The notes under the pieces: model-generated
Databases searched by the model: none
What the model was told of the DNA's origin: nothing
What the model saw: only the letters and a program-made list of their open reading frames with translations
Shown: piece after piece, positions 12,322 to 12,710 of the stretch
How positions within the stretch are numbered: position 1 is the first letter of the stretch
How the letters are laid out: each line of letters opens with the position of its first letter
Assembly (NCBI GenBank): GCA_900754615.1
Contig: CAAEDN010000128.1
Span: forward strand, 1-12,710
Length of the DNA: 12,710 nt
Direction: 5' to 3'
From: an uncultured Holdemanella sp.
GTDB lineage: Bacteria > Bacillota_I > Bacilli_A > Erysipelotrichales > Erysipelotrichaceae
Made by a program: the position numbers and the translations under genes

Positions 12322-12710
12322 TTATTTCCCGTATCTACGATTTGGTTTATCATCCGAAAAACGTTTCGATTTACGATCAGCATCAAAACGTCTTCTAGGC
12401 TTGTCTTCATCAAAACGACGTCTAGACTTAAAGTCTGCATCTCTTCTTCTTGGCTTATCATCCTCAAAACGGCGTCTTGGTTTGTAATCGCCATCTTTTT
12501 TATCGTCAAAACGTCTTCTAGGTTTGAAATCGCCATCTCTTCTTGGTTTGTAGTCACGATCTTTTCGATCATCAAAACGACGTCTTGGTCTATAGTCATC
12601 ATTGCGAACAAGTAGCGTAACACTTTCGACAGTTGTTTCAGTTTCCAAGGGAAGTTCTTTCACTTCCTCACCATCAACAGGCACAGGAAAATTGAATACG
12701 ATCTTCTTTA
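12322..12710 (-). CDS. C-terminal part of a protein with a repeated Arg-rich, RNA-binding-like tail (gene runs off the right edge)
   Basis: The minus-strand frame is open from the window edge to a TAA at 12324-12322, so 129 codons of the C-terminus are visible and the start is outside. The first ~38 visible residues (VFNFPVPVDGEEV, VESVTLLVRND) look like the end of a folded domain. The remaining ~90 are a low-complexity tail of repeated PRRRFDD-type units alternating with Asp/Lys-rich linkers. Such basic tails occur on bacterial RNA-interacting proteins, for example DEAD-box helicases and pseudouridine synthases, and help RNA binding. The visible domain is too short to decide between these, so no name is given. 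A GTG at 12684 lies in the frame but has no SD and is unlikely to be the start. Confidence 0.7.
   Translation of the reverse strand, partial: KKIVFNFPVPVDGEEVKELPLETETTVESVTLLVRNDDYRPRRRFDDRKDRDYKPRRDGDFKPRRRFDDKKDGDYKPRRRFEDDKPRRRDADFKSRRRFDEDKPRRRFDADRKSKRFSDDKPNRRYGK
12325..12600 (-). repeat. Degenerate tandem coding repeat (PRRRFDD-type units)
   Basis: About nine degenerate units of 7-15 codons, each centred on (K/R)PRRRFDD or a variant (PRRD, SRRRFDE, PNRRYGK). The DNA shows recurring plus-strand blocks such as AAACGTCTTCTAGG and AAACGACGTCTTGG. Unit length varies and the frame is kept, so this is a protein repeat prone to slippage, not a CRISPR array. Confidence 0.75.

Noticed and set aside
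12325..12600. Repeats as a CRISPR array
   Set aside because: Units are degenerate, of unequal length, without distinct spacers, and preserve a reading frame.
12300..12623. 107-codon minus-strand frame overlapping the Arg-rich tail
   Set aside because: It is an alternative reading of the repeated tail. The PRRRFDD frame continues in frame to the window edge and ends beside a terminator.

Overview
The window is AT-rich, gene-dense bacterial chromosome. Strong Shine-Dalgarno sites (AGGAGG, GGGAGG), short intergenic gaps and intrinsic terminators point to a low-GC member of the Bacillota. The gene mix (paired BaiH-like flavin reductases, an SdpR/SdpI pair, an SseB-macro fusion, a radical SAM/patatin pair) suggests an anaerobic gut lineage such as Erysipelotrichaceae or a relative. 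That placement is inference from gene content, not a proven assignment.

Layout, left to right. (1) 1-761, minus: a MntP-like membrane protein followed by a TetR-type regulator cut off by the window edge. (2) 864-1892, plus: a DUF2974/Mbeg1-like alpha/beta hydrolase, converging on (3) 2780-1889, minus: an SdpR-like ArsR repressor and an SdpI-like six-helix membrane protein. Their promoter is bracketed by two near-identical 24-bp palindromes. (4) 4085-2899, minus: an unrecognised 97-aa protein coupled to an SseB-macrodomain fusion. (5) 6448-4137, minus: a radical SAM/SPASM-like enzyme and a patatin-like lipase. (6) 10586-6652, minus: two paralogous old-yellow-enzyme/Fe-S/FAD oxidoreductases 8 nt apart. 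(7) 11661-10810, minus: an aldo/keto reductase, divergent from (8) 11747-12154, plus: an AdhR/NmlR-like MerR regulator, with a 19-bp-spacer MerR-type promoter between them. (9) 12151-12710: a 40-codon relic of a gene end and the C-terminal end of a gene with an Arg-rich repeated tail, both minus strand.

How the parts may work together. The right half reads as a reactive-carbonyl or enone reduction neighbourhood. The MerR protein keeps a cysteine at the AdhR sensing position, the aldo/keto reductase would reduce C=O, and the two OYE-type enzymes would reduce activated C=C bonds with NAD(P)H. The leader of the OYE operon contains an 18-bp match to the Rex operator, so control by the NADH/NAD+ ratio is plausible. 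The left half holds small regulated modules: a metal-efflux-like gene, an SdpRI immunity-type pair with no visible toxin, and an ADP-ribose-type macrodomain protein.

A recurring structural theme is that most terminator hairpins here contain the stop codon of the gene they end, and at convergent junctions the stops of both genes. No rRNA, tRNA, CRISPR array, insertion sequence or prophage gene was seen.
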